A stretch of 64,000 bases of DNA from Rhodothermales bacterium (lineage in GTDB: Bacteria; Bacteroidota; Rhodothermia; Rhodothermales; UBA10348). The notes below the pieces were generated by a model, which saw nothing but the letters and a program-made list of their open reading frames with translations, made no database searches and was not told the origin of the DNA. Shown one piece after another: positions 34,890 to 43,193 of the stretch. The stretch's first letter is position 1. Each line of letters begins with the position of its first letter. The position numbers were made by a program, and so were the translations under genes. The stretch is taken from the NCBI GenBank assembly GCA_028284865.1, contig JANQQV010000020.1:186001-250000 (forward strand), read 5' to 3'.

Positions 34890-36182
34890 ATGAGGAAGTT
34901 GACCTCGTTTGCTACTGGTGCCCGACTCGTCGCGTTGCTTGCGCTGACGATGTTGCTTTCGGTTCGCTCAGCTACAGCTCAGGATATCCTGATCCCAATG
35001 GACGAGTCGCAATCGGACCACCTCAAAGCCTATGGGCTGACTTTTTGGGCGCTTGAGCGCCAGGTGGACGTGGATTGGCTTCTCAACTACCGGGGTGGCT
35101 CCTTCCTGATGGTCCGGGAAGCAGACATCGAGGCGGAATTGCGGGTTCGAGGAGTCCATTACGAAGTCATCAGTGGGTCCCGTACGGCTTCCATCATTTC
35201 AGAAGTCGAATCGGATGCCGCCAATACCTCGGTCGTGAGGCTGGAGAAACCACCTAAGATTGCAGTCTACGCTCCGGACCAGACGCTGCCATGGGATGAT
35301 GCCGTGCTTCTCGCGTTGACTTATGCAGAAGTGCCCTATGACATGATTTACGATGATGATGTCCTTGGAGGTGCTTTGGATGAGTATGACTGGCTTCACC
35401 TGCACCACGAGGACTTCACCGGCCAGTTCGGGAAGTTCTTCAACTACCGGACAACGGCCTGGTACATCGAACAGCAGCGCGAAGCCGAGATGACCGCACG
35501 TCGTCACGGGTACCGAAAAGTCAGCGATCTCAAACGAGCTGTCGTGCAACGCATTCGCGAATACGTGGGCGGAGGAGGCTTCCTTTTCGCCATGTGCTCA
35601 GGAACTGACACGTTTGACCTCGCACTAGCCTCTCATCAAACCGACATCGTGCCTGCTGAATATGATGGTGATCCTGTCGATCCTGACGCACTTACGCGAC
35701 TCGACTACGGGCACACATTCGCATTCCAGGACTTCCGTCCGGTCTTCAATGCGCGTGAGTATGAGCACTCCGACATCGACTCCGGGCCTCCGCCACAGCC
35801 GTTGCGTAATCCGGCCGTCGACTATTTCACGTTGTTCGAGTTCAGCGCCAAATACGACCAGGTGCCGACGATGCTGACCCAGAACCACGTGGCCACGGTC
35901 AAGGGATTTATCGGACAGACGACCAACTTCAGGAAGCATCTGGTCAAGCCGAATGTGGTCATTCTGGCGGAAGCACCCGGTCGCAACGAGGTTCGCTATC
36001 TCCACGGTACGTTCGGTGAGGGCACGTTCACGTTCTACGGCGGTCATGATCCAGAAGATTATCAGCACTTCGTGGGTGACGAACCGACTGACCTGAGCCT
36101 GCACAAACACTCCCCTGGCTACCGCCTGATTCTGAACAACATTCTCTTCCCGGCAGCCAAGAAAAAGAAGCAGAAAACGTGA
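34890..36182 (+). CDS. Exported GATase1-like protein (often labelled asparagine synthetase B), function unknown
   Basis: 430 residues with a signal peptide ending in SATAQ. The mature start ILIPMDESQSDHLKAYGLTF and WLLNYRGGSFLM are, from memory, hallmarks of a Bacteroidota family annotated as asparagine synthetase B, but no AsnB ATP-pyrophosphatase motif is present. The middle looks like a class I glutamine-amidotransferase-like fold: KIAVYAPDQTLPWDDAVLLA, then GGGGFLFAMCSGTDTFDLAL with Cys236 in a nucleophile-elbow position. A late histidine segment (FTFYGGHDPEDYQHFVGDEP) could supply acid or base. The Lys-rich C-terminus (KKKKQKT) overlaps the next gene by four bases (GTGA). The role is unknown; an extracytoplasmic amidase or lectin-like binder is possible. 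Confidence 0.6.
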   Translation: MRKLTSFATGARLVALLALTMLLSVRSATAQDILIPMDESQSDHLKAYGLTFWALERQVDVDWLLNYRGGSFLMVREADIEAELRVRGVHYEVISGSRTASIISEVESDAANTSVVRLEKPPKIAVYAPDQTLPWDDAVLLALTYAEVPYDMIYDDDVLGGALDEYDWLHLHHEDFTGQFGKFFNYRTTAWYIEQQREAEMTARRHGYRKVSDLKRAVVQRIREYVGGGGFLFAMCSGTDTFDLALASHQTDIVPAEYDGDPVDPDALTRLDYGHTFAFQDFRPVFNAREYEHSDIDSGPPPQPLRNPAVDYFTLFEFSAKYDQVPTMLTQNHVATVKGFIGQTTNFRKHLVKPNVVILAEAPGRNEVRYLHGTFGEGTFTFYGGHDPEDYQHFVGDEPTDLSLHKHSPGYRLILNNILFPAAKKKKQKT

Positions 36183-36721
36183 GCAATTCCCTTCCCAGAA
36201 AACCACCTACGGACTCGCACACGATCATGAGCGAGTTGGTCCTTCCCAACGATACCAACGGGTTGGGCAATTTGATGGGTGGTCGTTTGCTGCACTGGAT
36301 GGATGTCTGTGCAGCCATTTCAGCTCAGCGACACTCCGGGGTCGTCTGCGTGACGGCGTCGGTCGACTCGGTCGAATTCCACTCCCCCATCCTGCAGTCT
36401 GAAATCGTGATCCTGACAAGTTGGGTCAACCGAGCTTTCCGGACGTCGATGGAAGTGGAGATCAAGGTCGAAGCAGAAAACCCGAGAACAGGAACATGCC
36501 GAATGGCCAACCGGGCCTTCTACACGTTTGTGGGAATGGGCTCTGATGGCAAACCCACCCCAGTGCCGGGAGTCGTCCCTGAAACGGACGCACAGCAGGT
36601 GGCATTCGATGAGGCCGGACGACGCCGTCAGTTTCGCCTGTTCACGGCAGGACGCCTCGGCGATGAAGACATCCAGAGCCTGCAGGAGTACATCGGGTCG
36701 ATTCGTCACGATCGAAATTGA
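36179..36721 (+). CDS. Acyl-CoA thioesterase, hotdog fold (YciA/BACH-like)
   Basis: 180 residues, cytoplasmic. The hotdog signature is clear: MSELVLPNDTNGLGNLMGGR with Asn/Asp at the usual site, LLHWMDVCAAISAQRHSG and VTASVDSVEFHSPI. This family cleaves acyl-CoA to free acid and CoA. GTG 36179 overlaps the upstream stop as GTGA. The C-terminal 40 residues (EAGRRRQFRLFTAGRLGDED) extend beyond the minimal domain. The substrate chain length is not predictable. Confidence 0.88.
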   Translation: MSNSLPRKPPTDSHTIMSELVLPNDTNGLGNLMGGRLLHWMDVCAAISAQRHSGVVCVTASVDSVEFHSPILQSEIVILTSWVNRAFRTSMEVEIKVEAENPRTGTCRMANRAFYTFVGMGSDGKPTPVPGVVPETDAQQVAFDEAGRRRQFRLFTAGRLGDEDIQSLQEYIGSIRHDRN

Positions 36722-36729
36722 GTCTGCGC

Positions 36730-37248
36730 ATGCGGACGCGTCTACCCAAGATCGCCATCCTGTCAGCCCGCCGGATCAGGCTCGTCTTCCTGGCATCGCT
36801 GTTCGGTTTAGCCTCAGTGAGTAGTGCCCAGGATGCGGTGACTGATACACCTGCATCCGGAACGGTCCGCATCTTCAGCGCCGGTTTTCTCGCCGGTCCG
36901 ACCAGTGGTCTCGGGTTCAAAATGCTGATCCAGGAACCTGGTCTTGACGCACCAGGCCGCAGCGTTGACCTGAGCCTGAGCTTCAATGGACAGGGATTTG
37001 TCCAGACGGGCATACATTCGCTCCAGGAACGCGCCTTGCCCGATACGCCCCTTCGACTGGTGATTGGGCCTGGAATGATCGCAGAGCTGGACGATGGCTC
37101 GGTCGACTGGGGTCTGTCCGCTACGGTTGGCGGGTATTTCCTACGTGGACCGTACGAGGTGCTCTTCCAACTGATGCCCCGTTTCATGATCGTCCCGGAA
37201 CGTAGTGGTACATTTGGTGCCGCAGTCGGTCTGCGATATCGGTTCTGA
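36730..37248 (+). CDS. Small exported protein, probable outer-membrane beta barrel
   Basis: 172 residues from ATG 36730, which gives a signal peptide with a basic n-region (MRTRLPKIAILSARRIRL onward, ending SSAQ); a TTG at 36718 overlaps the thioesterase stop and is the alternative. The mature part has alternating strands with Gly/aromatic ends (RIFSAGFLAGPTSGLGFKML, YEVLFQLMPRFMIV) and a C-terminal GLRYRF ending in Phe, the signal recognised by BamA. No family is recognised. The gene is followed by a good terminator. Confidence 0.55.
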   Translation: MRTRLPKIAILSARRIRLVFLASLFGLASVSSAQDAVTDTPASGTVRIFSAGFLAGPTSGLGFKMLIQEPGLDAPGRSVDLSLSFNGQGFVQTGIHSLQERALPDTPLRLVIGPGMIAELDDGSVDWGLSATVGGYFLRGPYEVLFQLMPRFMIVPERSGTFGAAVGLRYRF

Positions 37249-37282
37249 AACCGGCATCAACGTCTCTTCGTTAGTGGCGCTG

Positions 37283-37313
37283 AACGGCCGGTCGATTCTC
37301 GCCCGGCCGTTTT
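37283..37313 (+). terminator. Intrinsic terminator
   Basis: AACGGCCGG (37283-37291) pairs with CCGGCCGTT (37303-37311), followed by TT. It lies 35 bases after the small exported protein gene and 42 bases before the RfbD-like gene. Confidence 0.75.
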
Positions 37314-37355
37314 CATGTTGAGCCTGTCCGTTCAAAACCACTTTACTCTCCCATC

Positions 37356-38291
37356 GTGTTCAATCGCATCCTCATCACCGGCGCCAACGGCATGCTCGGC
37401 CAGGAACTGGTCAAGTTGATGGGGCGCAAACCGGAATACGATGTTCTGGCTACCGGTCGCGATGCTGAGCCGCGGTTCAAAGGTGGTTCGTGTGGGTACA
37501 CGCAACTCGATATCACGAACGCAAAGGCCCTTGAGCGACTGTTTGATGATTTCGAGCCGGATGTCGTGATCAACTGCGCAGCAATGACGCAGGTCGATGA
37601 CTGCGAGCGCGAACGCGAACGATGCTGGCAAGTCAACGCCGAAGCGGTGGAAATGCTGGCCGAATGCTGCAGGAATCACGGAGCAAGACTCGTCCAGATC
37701 TCCACTGACTTTGTGTTCGACGGCGAGGACGGCCCATACAGAGAGAATGCGCGACCACAGCCCCTTTCCTACTACGGTCGATCAAAGCTTGCTGGAGAAA
37801 ATCACGCTCGCGCTGCGGGTATGGACAAATGGGCCATCGTTCGGACCGTCTTGGTCTACGGTGCCCCGGATCAAGGGACTCGCGGCAACTTCGTGACCTG
37901 GGTCTACGACAAGCTCAAGGCGGGCGAAGCCATCAAGGTGGTGACTGACCAGTGGCGCACTCCGACTTGGGTCGTGGACCTTGCGGACGGTGTTGAACGA
38001 GTTGTGCGGTATCGCAAGTCTGGGGTATTCCACATTTCGGGCCGTGAGCTCATGACGGTCAACGAGTTTGCTCACCGGATTGCCGAATCGGCCGGCCTGG
38101 ATGCAAACCTGATCGGTAAAGCCGATCGTAACACGTTCACTCAGCCTGCTGAACGCCCGGCCAAGACTGGATTCATCATCCTGAAGGCCGAGACGGAGCT
38201 TGGGTATCGTCCACACGATCTGGACCATACGATCCGCAAGACGCTGGGGCTTTCTACTTCATCTCGTTCCTCCCCGTCTTCGCAGGCCTGA
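37356..38291 (+). CDS. RfbD-like dTDP-4-dehydrorhamnose reductase family (SDR) protein
   Basis: 311 residues from GTG 37356. The N-terminus ILITGANGMLGQELV is the Rossmann NAD(P) site (GxxGxxG), INCAAMTQVDDCERERERCW and the catalytic Tyr140-x-x-x-Lys144 in YYGRSKLAGE fit the RmlD/RfbD branch, followed by STDFVFDG earlier and VTDQWRTPTW later. The typical product is dTDP-L-rhamnose, but no rmlA, B or C genes are near, so another nucleotide-sugar or SAM-synthetase-associated role is possible. It has its own terminator upstream, and serS follows 109 bases on. Confidence 0.8.
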   Translation: MFNRILITGANGMLGQELVKLMGRKPEYDVLATGRDAEPRFKGGSCGYTQLDITNAKALERLFDDFEPDVVINCAAMTQVDDCERERERCWQVNAEAVEMLAECCRNHGARLVQISTDFVFDGEDGPYRENARPQPLSYYGRSKLAGENHARAAGMDKWAIVRTVLVYGAPDQGTRGNFVTWVYDKLKAGEAIKVVTDQWRTPTWVVDLADGVERVVRYRKSGVFHISGRELMTVNEFAHRIAESAGLDANLIGKADRNTFTQPAERPAKTGFIILKAETELGYRPHDLDHTIRKTLGLSTSSRSSPSSQA

Positions 38292-38400
38292 GGACTCGCA
38301 CGGCACAGCGAATCACCCATTATTCGAATCTGCGTGGAGCCATGCTTCGTAGATTTCGAGTTCTTTCCATGGCATTACTCTCTGCTCCTCGAACGCTTCC

Positions 38401-39681
38401 ATGCTGGACCTCCAATTCATTCGCGACCATGCCGATCAGGTGAAAACAGCCATGATCAACAAGGGAATCGGTGACGGCACCCTCGTTGACGAACTGATCT
38501 CGGCCGATGAAGCACGACGTGATTTGATCACGCGTACTCAGGAAACGCAGACGGAATCCAATGCGGCTGCCAAGGCAATTGGTGCCTTGATGAAGGAGGG
38601 CAAGAAGGATGAAGCTCAATCAGCCATCGCTGAAAGCTCTCGCCTGAAGGCAGCCCTGAAAGACCTGGAAGAAGCTCAAAAAGCCGCTCAGGAGCAGGTC
38701 AATGCGTTGCTCCTCGAGATTCCCAACGTCCCACACGAAAGCGTACCCGTCGGACGAACGCCGGAAGACAATGAAGTGGCGTTCGAATGGGGCGCATTTC
38801 CTGAGTTTGGATTTGACGCAATGCCCCACTGGGAGCTGCTCGATGATCACGGCATGGCCGATTTCGATCGAGGGTCCAAAGTCTCGGGGGCAGGGTTTCC
38901 CTTTTATACCAAGGACGGTGCGCGTCTTCAGCGCGCGCTGATCAACTTCTTCCTGGACGAAGCCGTTGCTGCTGGGTACATGGAAATCCAGTCACCATTG
39001 GTGGTCAACGAGGATTCGGCTCGCGGTACAGGCCAGCTGCCCGACAAGGAGGATCTGATGTATGAAGCCCAACGCGATGGCCTGTATCTCATTCCGACGG
39101 CGGAAGTCCCGGTAACCAACCTGCACCGCGACGAGATTTTCGAATCGGATGCCCTACCGATCCGCTATTGCGCGTACACACCTTGCTTCCGACGTGAAGC
39201 GGGCTCTTATGGCAAAGATGTTCGTGGGCTGAACCGGCTACATCAGTTCGACAAAGTTGAACTGGTACATTTCGTCCGCCCGGAAGACAGCTATCAGGCC
39301 CTCGAGGATCTGCGCGAACATGCTGAGCGACTCCTCCAGAAGTTGGAGCTCCCCTACCGTCGCCTATTGATGTGCACGGGCGACATGGGCTTCACCCAGT
39401 CGAAGAAGTACGATCTGGAAGTCTGGAGCGCTGCTCAAGAACGGTGGTTGGAGGTCTCCTCCATCTCGAACTTCGAGTCGTTTCAGGCACGTCGCATGAT
39501 GATCCGCTACCGAGCCGATGGCGAACGGAAGCCCCGCATCATCCACACGCTCAATGGCAGTGGCCTGGCTCTGCCTCGCATCGTGGCGGCATTGCTGGAG
39601 AACAACCAGCAATCAGACGGTAGCATTCGCATTCCGGAAGCATTGCAAGGCCACTTCGGCGCTGAGCAGATCGGCGATTAA
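38401..39681 (+). CDS. serS: Seryl-tRNA synthetase
   Basis: 426 residues, cytoplasmic class II aminoacyl-tRNA synthetase. The N-terminal coiled-coil arm covers residues 30-105. The catalytic core has motif 2 (FRREAGSYGKDVRGLNRLHQ) and motif 3 (SGLALPRIVAALLENNQQSD), plus the serine site context LIPTAEVPVTNLH. The start MLDLQFIRDHADQVK is typical. A strong terminator lies 53 bases after the stop. No T-box was seen upstream. Confidence 0.98.
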   Translation: MLDLQFIRDHADQVKTAMINKGIGDGTLVDELISADEARRDLITRTQETQTESNAAAKAIGALMKEGKKDEAQSAIAESSRLKAALKDLEEAQKAAQEQVNALLLEIPNVPHESVPVGRTPEDNEVAFEWGAFPEFGFDAMPHWELLDDHGMADFDRGSKVSGAGFPFYTKDGARLQRALINFFLDEAVAAGYMEIQSPLVVNEDSARGTGQLPDKEDLMYEAQRDGLYLIPTAEVPVTNLHRDEIFESDALPIRYCAYTPCFRREAGSYGKDVRGLNRLHQFDKVELVHFVRPEDSYQALEDLREHAERLLQKLELPYRRLLMCTGDMGFTQSKKYDLEVWSAAQERWLEVSSISNFESFQARRMMIRYRADGERKPRIIHTLNGSGLALPRIVAALLENNQQSDGSIRIPEALQGHFGAEQIGD

Positions 39682-39734
39682 GACACCACCTGGCCAAATC
39701 CCTTTGGTTCGACCCGAATCGCTCTCTTATACGG

Positions 39735-39770
39735 AAAGGGGCGCTGAACGAATGTTCAGCGCCCCTTTTT
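39735..39770. terminator. Strong terminator between serS and the convergent acyl-CoA dehydrogenase
   Basis: A 15-bp stem (39735-39749 with 39754-39768), loop GAAT, with A residues on the left arm and a T-tract on the right, so it can end both convergent transcripts. Confidence 0.9.
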
Positions 39771-39814
39771 CGTAGTGCTTCAGCAACAACCTGACTCTCG
39801 GCCAGGCATTGACA

Positions 39815-41845
39815 TCAGACAGGCTCGACGCCCAGCTCAGGTTGGATGTCCGAAACGCTGGCAGCACCATCGCCCGGAATCTCTGTCCGTTTCATTCCGG
39901 GAAACTGCTTGACGATATCGGTCCGCACGCGCTTGCCCGTTCCACCATCTGTCGGCGACGACTCATGGATGTAGAAGTCTTCGTTCGGTAGTGCATCGGC
40001 GCGATCACGTCCTGCAGCGGCAGCCGCAAACAACGTATCGTCTGCGTTGACGCGCAGTTCGTTGAAGCGCTCCAGTATCCGGTTTTCGAAGAGGTCAAAC
40101 GCGTGCTTGAAGAACGCGCGCTGCTGATCGATGTCGACTGCACGGTCGCTGATTGCGCGATCGAACTTGGCCAGCGTGGCGGCCAGCACGAACAGGTAGG
40201 TCGCACTGTCACCCAGGCGCGCCTGAACGGCCTGACGGGTCACGATTTCCTCTTTGTACCATTTGGATGCCATCTTGAACCAGTGCGCGTGATCGCGAAC
40301 GAGCCGTTCCAGGCGCGCCGCATGGCCACGCAATTCACTGTTTTCCACGGTCACACGAGGTGCACCGGGACGATATCCCAGGAAGAGCTGGAAAGCGAGT
40401 GGTAGAGCCCGCTTCATCACGCGCGGGCGGAAAGCGTTCGGGACGATACGTCCGATATTTGCTCCGATTGACTCATCACCGTCCCACGTCAGGGCATTCT
40501 GGACCGAAATCATCTGCTCGGCCAACTGCTTACCACCGTATCCGAAGATGAACGGCTGCATGACCTCGTTGGAGCCCTCAACAATCCGATGGATGCGATT
40601 GTCCCGCCAGGCACGCTCCAGTTCATTTTCCGTCATGTACCCTTCGCCACCCATGATCTCCATGGCGTCGTCGATCGTTTCCCAACCGAGCTGCGAGCAG
40701 AATACCTTCGTCATGGCCGTTTCGACCATGATGTCCTCATCGCCACGATCGAGCATGCCTGTCATCATGTAGAGCAGGGCGTCCATCGCGTAGGTGTTCG
40801 CGTACATGCGGGCAATCCGCTGCTGAACCAATTCAAAGTCGGCAAGCGGTCGACCGAACTGGTGACGCGTTTGTACCCACTTGGTCGCCTGATCCGCAGA
40901 GCGCTTGGCGGCTCCCGTGATACCAGCAGAAAGGGTGCATCGGCCGAAATTCAGACAGGTTAGAGCGACGTGGAGTCCGCGGCCCTCTTTGTGCAGCAGG
41001 TTCTCTTTTGGCACCCGCACGTTTGTGAATCGGATTCGGGCTTGCCATGTGCCCCGGATTCCAGTCTTGGACCGGTTGGATTCGGAAATGTCGATTCCCG
41101 GCATATCCGGCGTGCAAATCAGCGCGGTTACCTTCTCCTTCTCTTTCCCGGTCTTCGGGTCCAGCACCATCTGCTTAGCCATGACCGTGTACATGCCACT
41201 CAGCGCGCCGGACGTGCTCCACTTCTTCTCACCGTTGAGGATATAGTGCGTACCATCCTCGGAAAGCACGCAGCGCGTTTCCTGGCCGGCAGCATCCGAG
41301 CCAACCTGTGGCTCAGACAAACAGAAGGCCGACAGGTACTTGCGAGCAACGCCGGGGAGATAGGTCTTCTTCTGCTCCTCGGTACCGAACAGCATGATGG
41401 CCTTGCAACCAATCGACTGGTGTGCGGACACCATCACGGATGTCGAGCCGCAGTATGACCCGATCATCTCCAACACGCGGTTGTAGGACGAAATTCCAAG
41501 ACCCAGACCGCCATACTCCTCTGGAACGGTCATTCCCATCACGCCGATGTCGAACAGCTTCGTGACGACCCACTCCGGGATCTCCTGGTCACGGTCGATC
41601 TCCATGGCCGGATGCTCGTTCTTCAGGTAGTTCTCCAGGTCTACCAGAAGCGCGTCACATTTGGCTCGTTCCTCTTCCGTCACGACGGGATAGGGCGATA
41701 CCAGATCATTCCGGAATCGACCCCAGAAAAGATTCTTGGCGAATCCCATCGCCTCCGGTTCCGGCCCCATCATGGTCTCGATATCCCGGATCATTTTCTG
41801 ATCCTGTTCGGAGACGTTCTTGAGCTTCAGCGTGTCAATTCCCAT
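39815..41845 (-). CDS. Acyl-CoA dehydrogenase (long, VLCAD/ACAD9-like)
   Basis: FAD enzyme that oxidises acyl-CoA in fatty-acid breakdown. 676 residues, longer than ordinary 380-residue acyl-CoA dehydrogenases, with an extra C-terminal helical domain (about residues 440-640) as in very-long-chain types. Seen: LFDIGVMGMTVPEEYGGLGL, AFCLSEPQVGSDAAGQET (first signature), GRPLADFELVQQRIARMYAN and IVEGSNEVMQ with catalytic Glu423. It is unaccompanied by other beta-oxidation genes here. It is divergent from pyrF across roughly 165-200 bases. Confidence 0.93.
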   Translation of the reverse strand: MGIDTLKLKNVSEQDQKMIRDIETMMGPEPEAMGFAKNLFWGRFRNDLVSPYPVVTEEERAKCDALLVDLENYLKNEHPAMEIDRDQEIPEWVVTKLFDIGVMGMTVPEEYGGLGLGISSYNRVLEMIGSYCGSTSVMVSAHQSIGCKAIMLFGTEEQKKTYLPGVARKYLSAFCLSEPQVGSDAAGQETRCVLSEDGTHYILNGEKKWSTSGALSGMYTVMAKQMVLDPKTGKEKEKVTALICTPDMPGIDISESNRSKTGIRGTWQARIRFTNVRVPKENLLHKEGRGLHVALTCLNFGRCTLSAGITGAAKRSADQATKWVQTRHQFGRPLADFELVQQRIARMYANTYAMDALLYMMTGMLDRGDEDIMVETAMTKVFCSQLGWETIDDAMEIMGGEGYMTENELERAWRDNRIHRIVEGSNEVMQPFIFGYGGKQLAEQMISVQNALTWDGDESIGANIGRIVPNAFRPRVMKRALPLAFQLFLGYRPGAPRVTVENSELRGHAARLERLVRDHAHWFKMASKWYKEEIVTRQAVQARLGDSATYLFVLAATLAKFDRAISDRAVDIDQQRAFFKHAFDLFENRILERFNELRVNADDTLFAAAAAGRDRADALPNEDFYIHESSPTDGGTGKRVRTDIVKQFPGMKRTEIPGDGAASVSDIQPELGVEPV

Positions 41846-42043
41846 TGTTGGAAGAGTAAAGGGTTCAGTGTTCAGAAAAAGCGCTTCCGGGGCGTATATC
41901 TCACGATTTTGATCGCGGTTCCAGCCGAAGATACACTGAATCGGCGTTCAGGTGAACAGTGTTAACCTCGACTGGGAGAAACCCCTTCCCGATCGGTATA
42001 TTCAGCGCGTTTGGCGCCGAAAATTGACACCTTCAAATTTCCT

Positions 42044-42856
42044 GTGAAACCCACTTTCAGCGACCGTCTCGGCGCTCTTCGAACCTCCAAATCCTCGGTC
42101 CTCTGTGTCGGACTGGATCCTGACCCTGCTAGACTGCCGGTCCACTTGACCGCTTCGGACTCGCTCGCGGACGCTACCCGGTCCTTTTGTCAGAAGATTG
42201 TGGAGACCACTTCCCAGGAGGCGATTGCCTTCAAGTTGAACTTCGCGTTTTTCGAAGCGCTCGGAGATGACGGGTACGCGGTGATGCGGGATGTTCTAGA
42301 AGTCATTCCTGACGACGTCTTGACCATAGCCGATGCCAAGCGTGGCGATATCGGCAACTCTGCCTCCTTCTATGCCCGTGCGGTCTTTGACGAGCTGGGA
42401 TTCGACTCCATCACAGTCAGTCCGTACATGGGGCGAGATTCAGTCGACCCATTTCTTACGCACGAAGGGACGTGCGCGTTTGTCCTGGCCAGGACGTCCA
42501 ACCCGGGAAGCGCGGATTTCCAGCAGTTGGTTATTGATGGTACACCGCTCTATGAGCGCGTCGCTACCAGCGTGGCCTCATGGGGCGAAGAAGCGGCGGG
42601 AGAAACAGGGTTCGTGGTGGGAGCTACGAATGCCGATCACTTGGCTCATTTGCGATCCGTGTTGCCAAATGCCCCATTTCTCATCCCTGGCGTGGGTGCC
42701 CAAGGCGGGAGTGCTGAGGAAGTGATGTCTGCTGCAGGCTCTGGTCCTGTGTTGATCAACAGCAGCAGGGCCGTCATTTATGCTTCCGATGGAGAAGACT
42801 TTGCGGAAGCAGCCGGAAGATCAGCCTCCGAGACCCGAGCACGGCTGGGCGCATGA
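42044..42856 (+). CDS. pyrF: Orotidine 5'-phosphate decarboxylase (type 2)
   Basis: PyrF makes UMP from OMP, the last step of pyrimidine synthesis. GTG 42044 gives 270 residues with KPTFSDRLGALR at the N-terminus, the usual start; a TTG at 42011 would add 11 residues. Motifs of the longer type 2 branch: VLCVGLDPDPARLP, KLNFAFFEALG, the catalytic DAKRGDIGNSASFYA, TVSPYMGRDSVDPFL and GFVVGATNADHLAHL, with the phosphate site PGVGAQGG. The TGA overlaps the next ATG (ATGA). Confidence 0.93.
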   Translation: MKPTFSDRLGALRTSKSSVLCVGLDPDPARLPVHLTASDSLADATRSFCQKIVETTSQEAIAFKLNFAFFEALGDDGYAVMRDVLEVIPDDVLTIADAKRGDIGNSASFYARAVFDELGFDSITVSPYMGRDSVDPFLTHEGTCAFVLARTSNPGSADFQQLVIDGTPLYERVATSVASWGEEAAGETGFVVGATNADHLAHLRSVLPNAPFLIPGVGAQGGSAEEVMSAAGSGPVLINSSRAVIYASDGEDFAEAAGRSASETRARLGA

Positions 42857-43149
42857 TTCGTCGCATCGTCCACATGACCTTTCAACCCGACAAACTCGAT
42901 CTCTTCCTCGGGATCTTTGAATCGAGCCGGGAGGCCATCCGTTCATTTCCGGGCTGCCACGAGTTGACCTTGCTGCAAGCGACCGACGATCCATGCGGGA
43001 TGGTGACGTACAGTTTGTGGGACGATGAGGCTGCTTTGAACGCCTATCGCCAGTCTGACTTGTTCAAAGCGACCTGGGCGAAGACGAAAGTTCTATTCGC
43101 TGACAAGCCGCGGGCGCGATCGTACCTGATCCGCCACCACCTTGGTTAA
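42853..43149 (+). CDS. Small antibiotic-biosynthesis-monooxygenase-like (ABM/dimeric alpha-beta barrel) protein
   Basis: 98 residues. MIRRIVHMTFQPDKLDLFLGIFES and ELTLLQATDDPCGMVTYSLW followed by WDDEAALNAYRQSDLFKATW have the ferredoxin-like strand-helix order of the ABM domain (compare FxxxWxdxaal-xxH); the usual HxxS end reads KATWAKTKVLF. The function of such proteins ranges from monooxygenase to quorum sensors, so none can be assigned. It is translationally coupled to pyrF and convergent with the TonB receptor gene 45 bases on. Confidence 0.65.
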   Translation: MIRRIVHMTFQPDKLDLFLGIFESSREAIRSFPGCHELTLLQATDDPCGMVTYSLWDDEAALNAYRQSDLFKATWAKTKVLFADKPRARSYLIRHHLG

Positions 43150-43193
43150 TGGAATGGGCTTGATTGATGAAGTGGGCCTGATAGAACAGCGTG

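Noticed and set aside
38292-38400. T-box leader before serS
   Set aside because: No T-box consensus or antiterminator pairing; only a weak imperfect hairpin near 38330-38362. T-boxes are not expected in this phylum.
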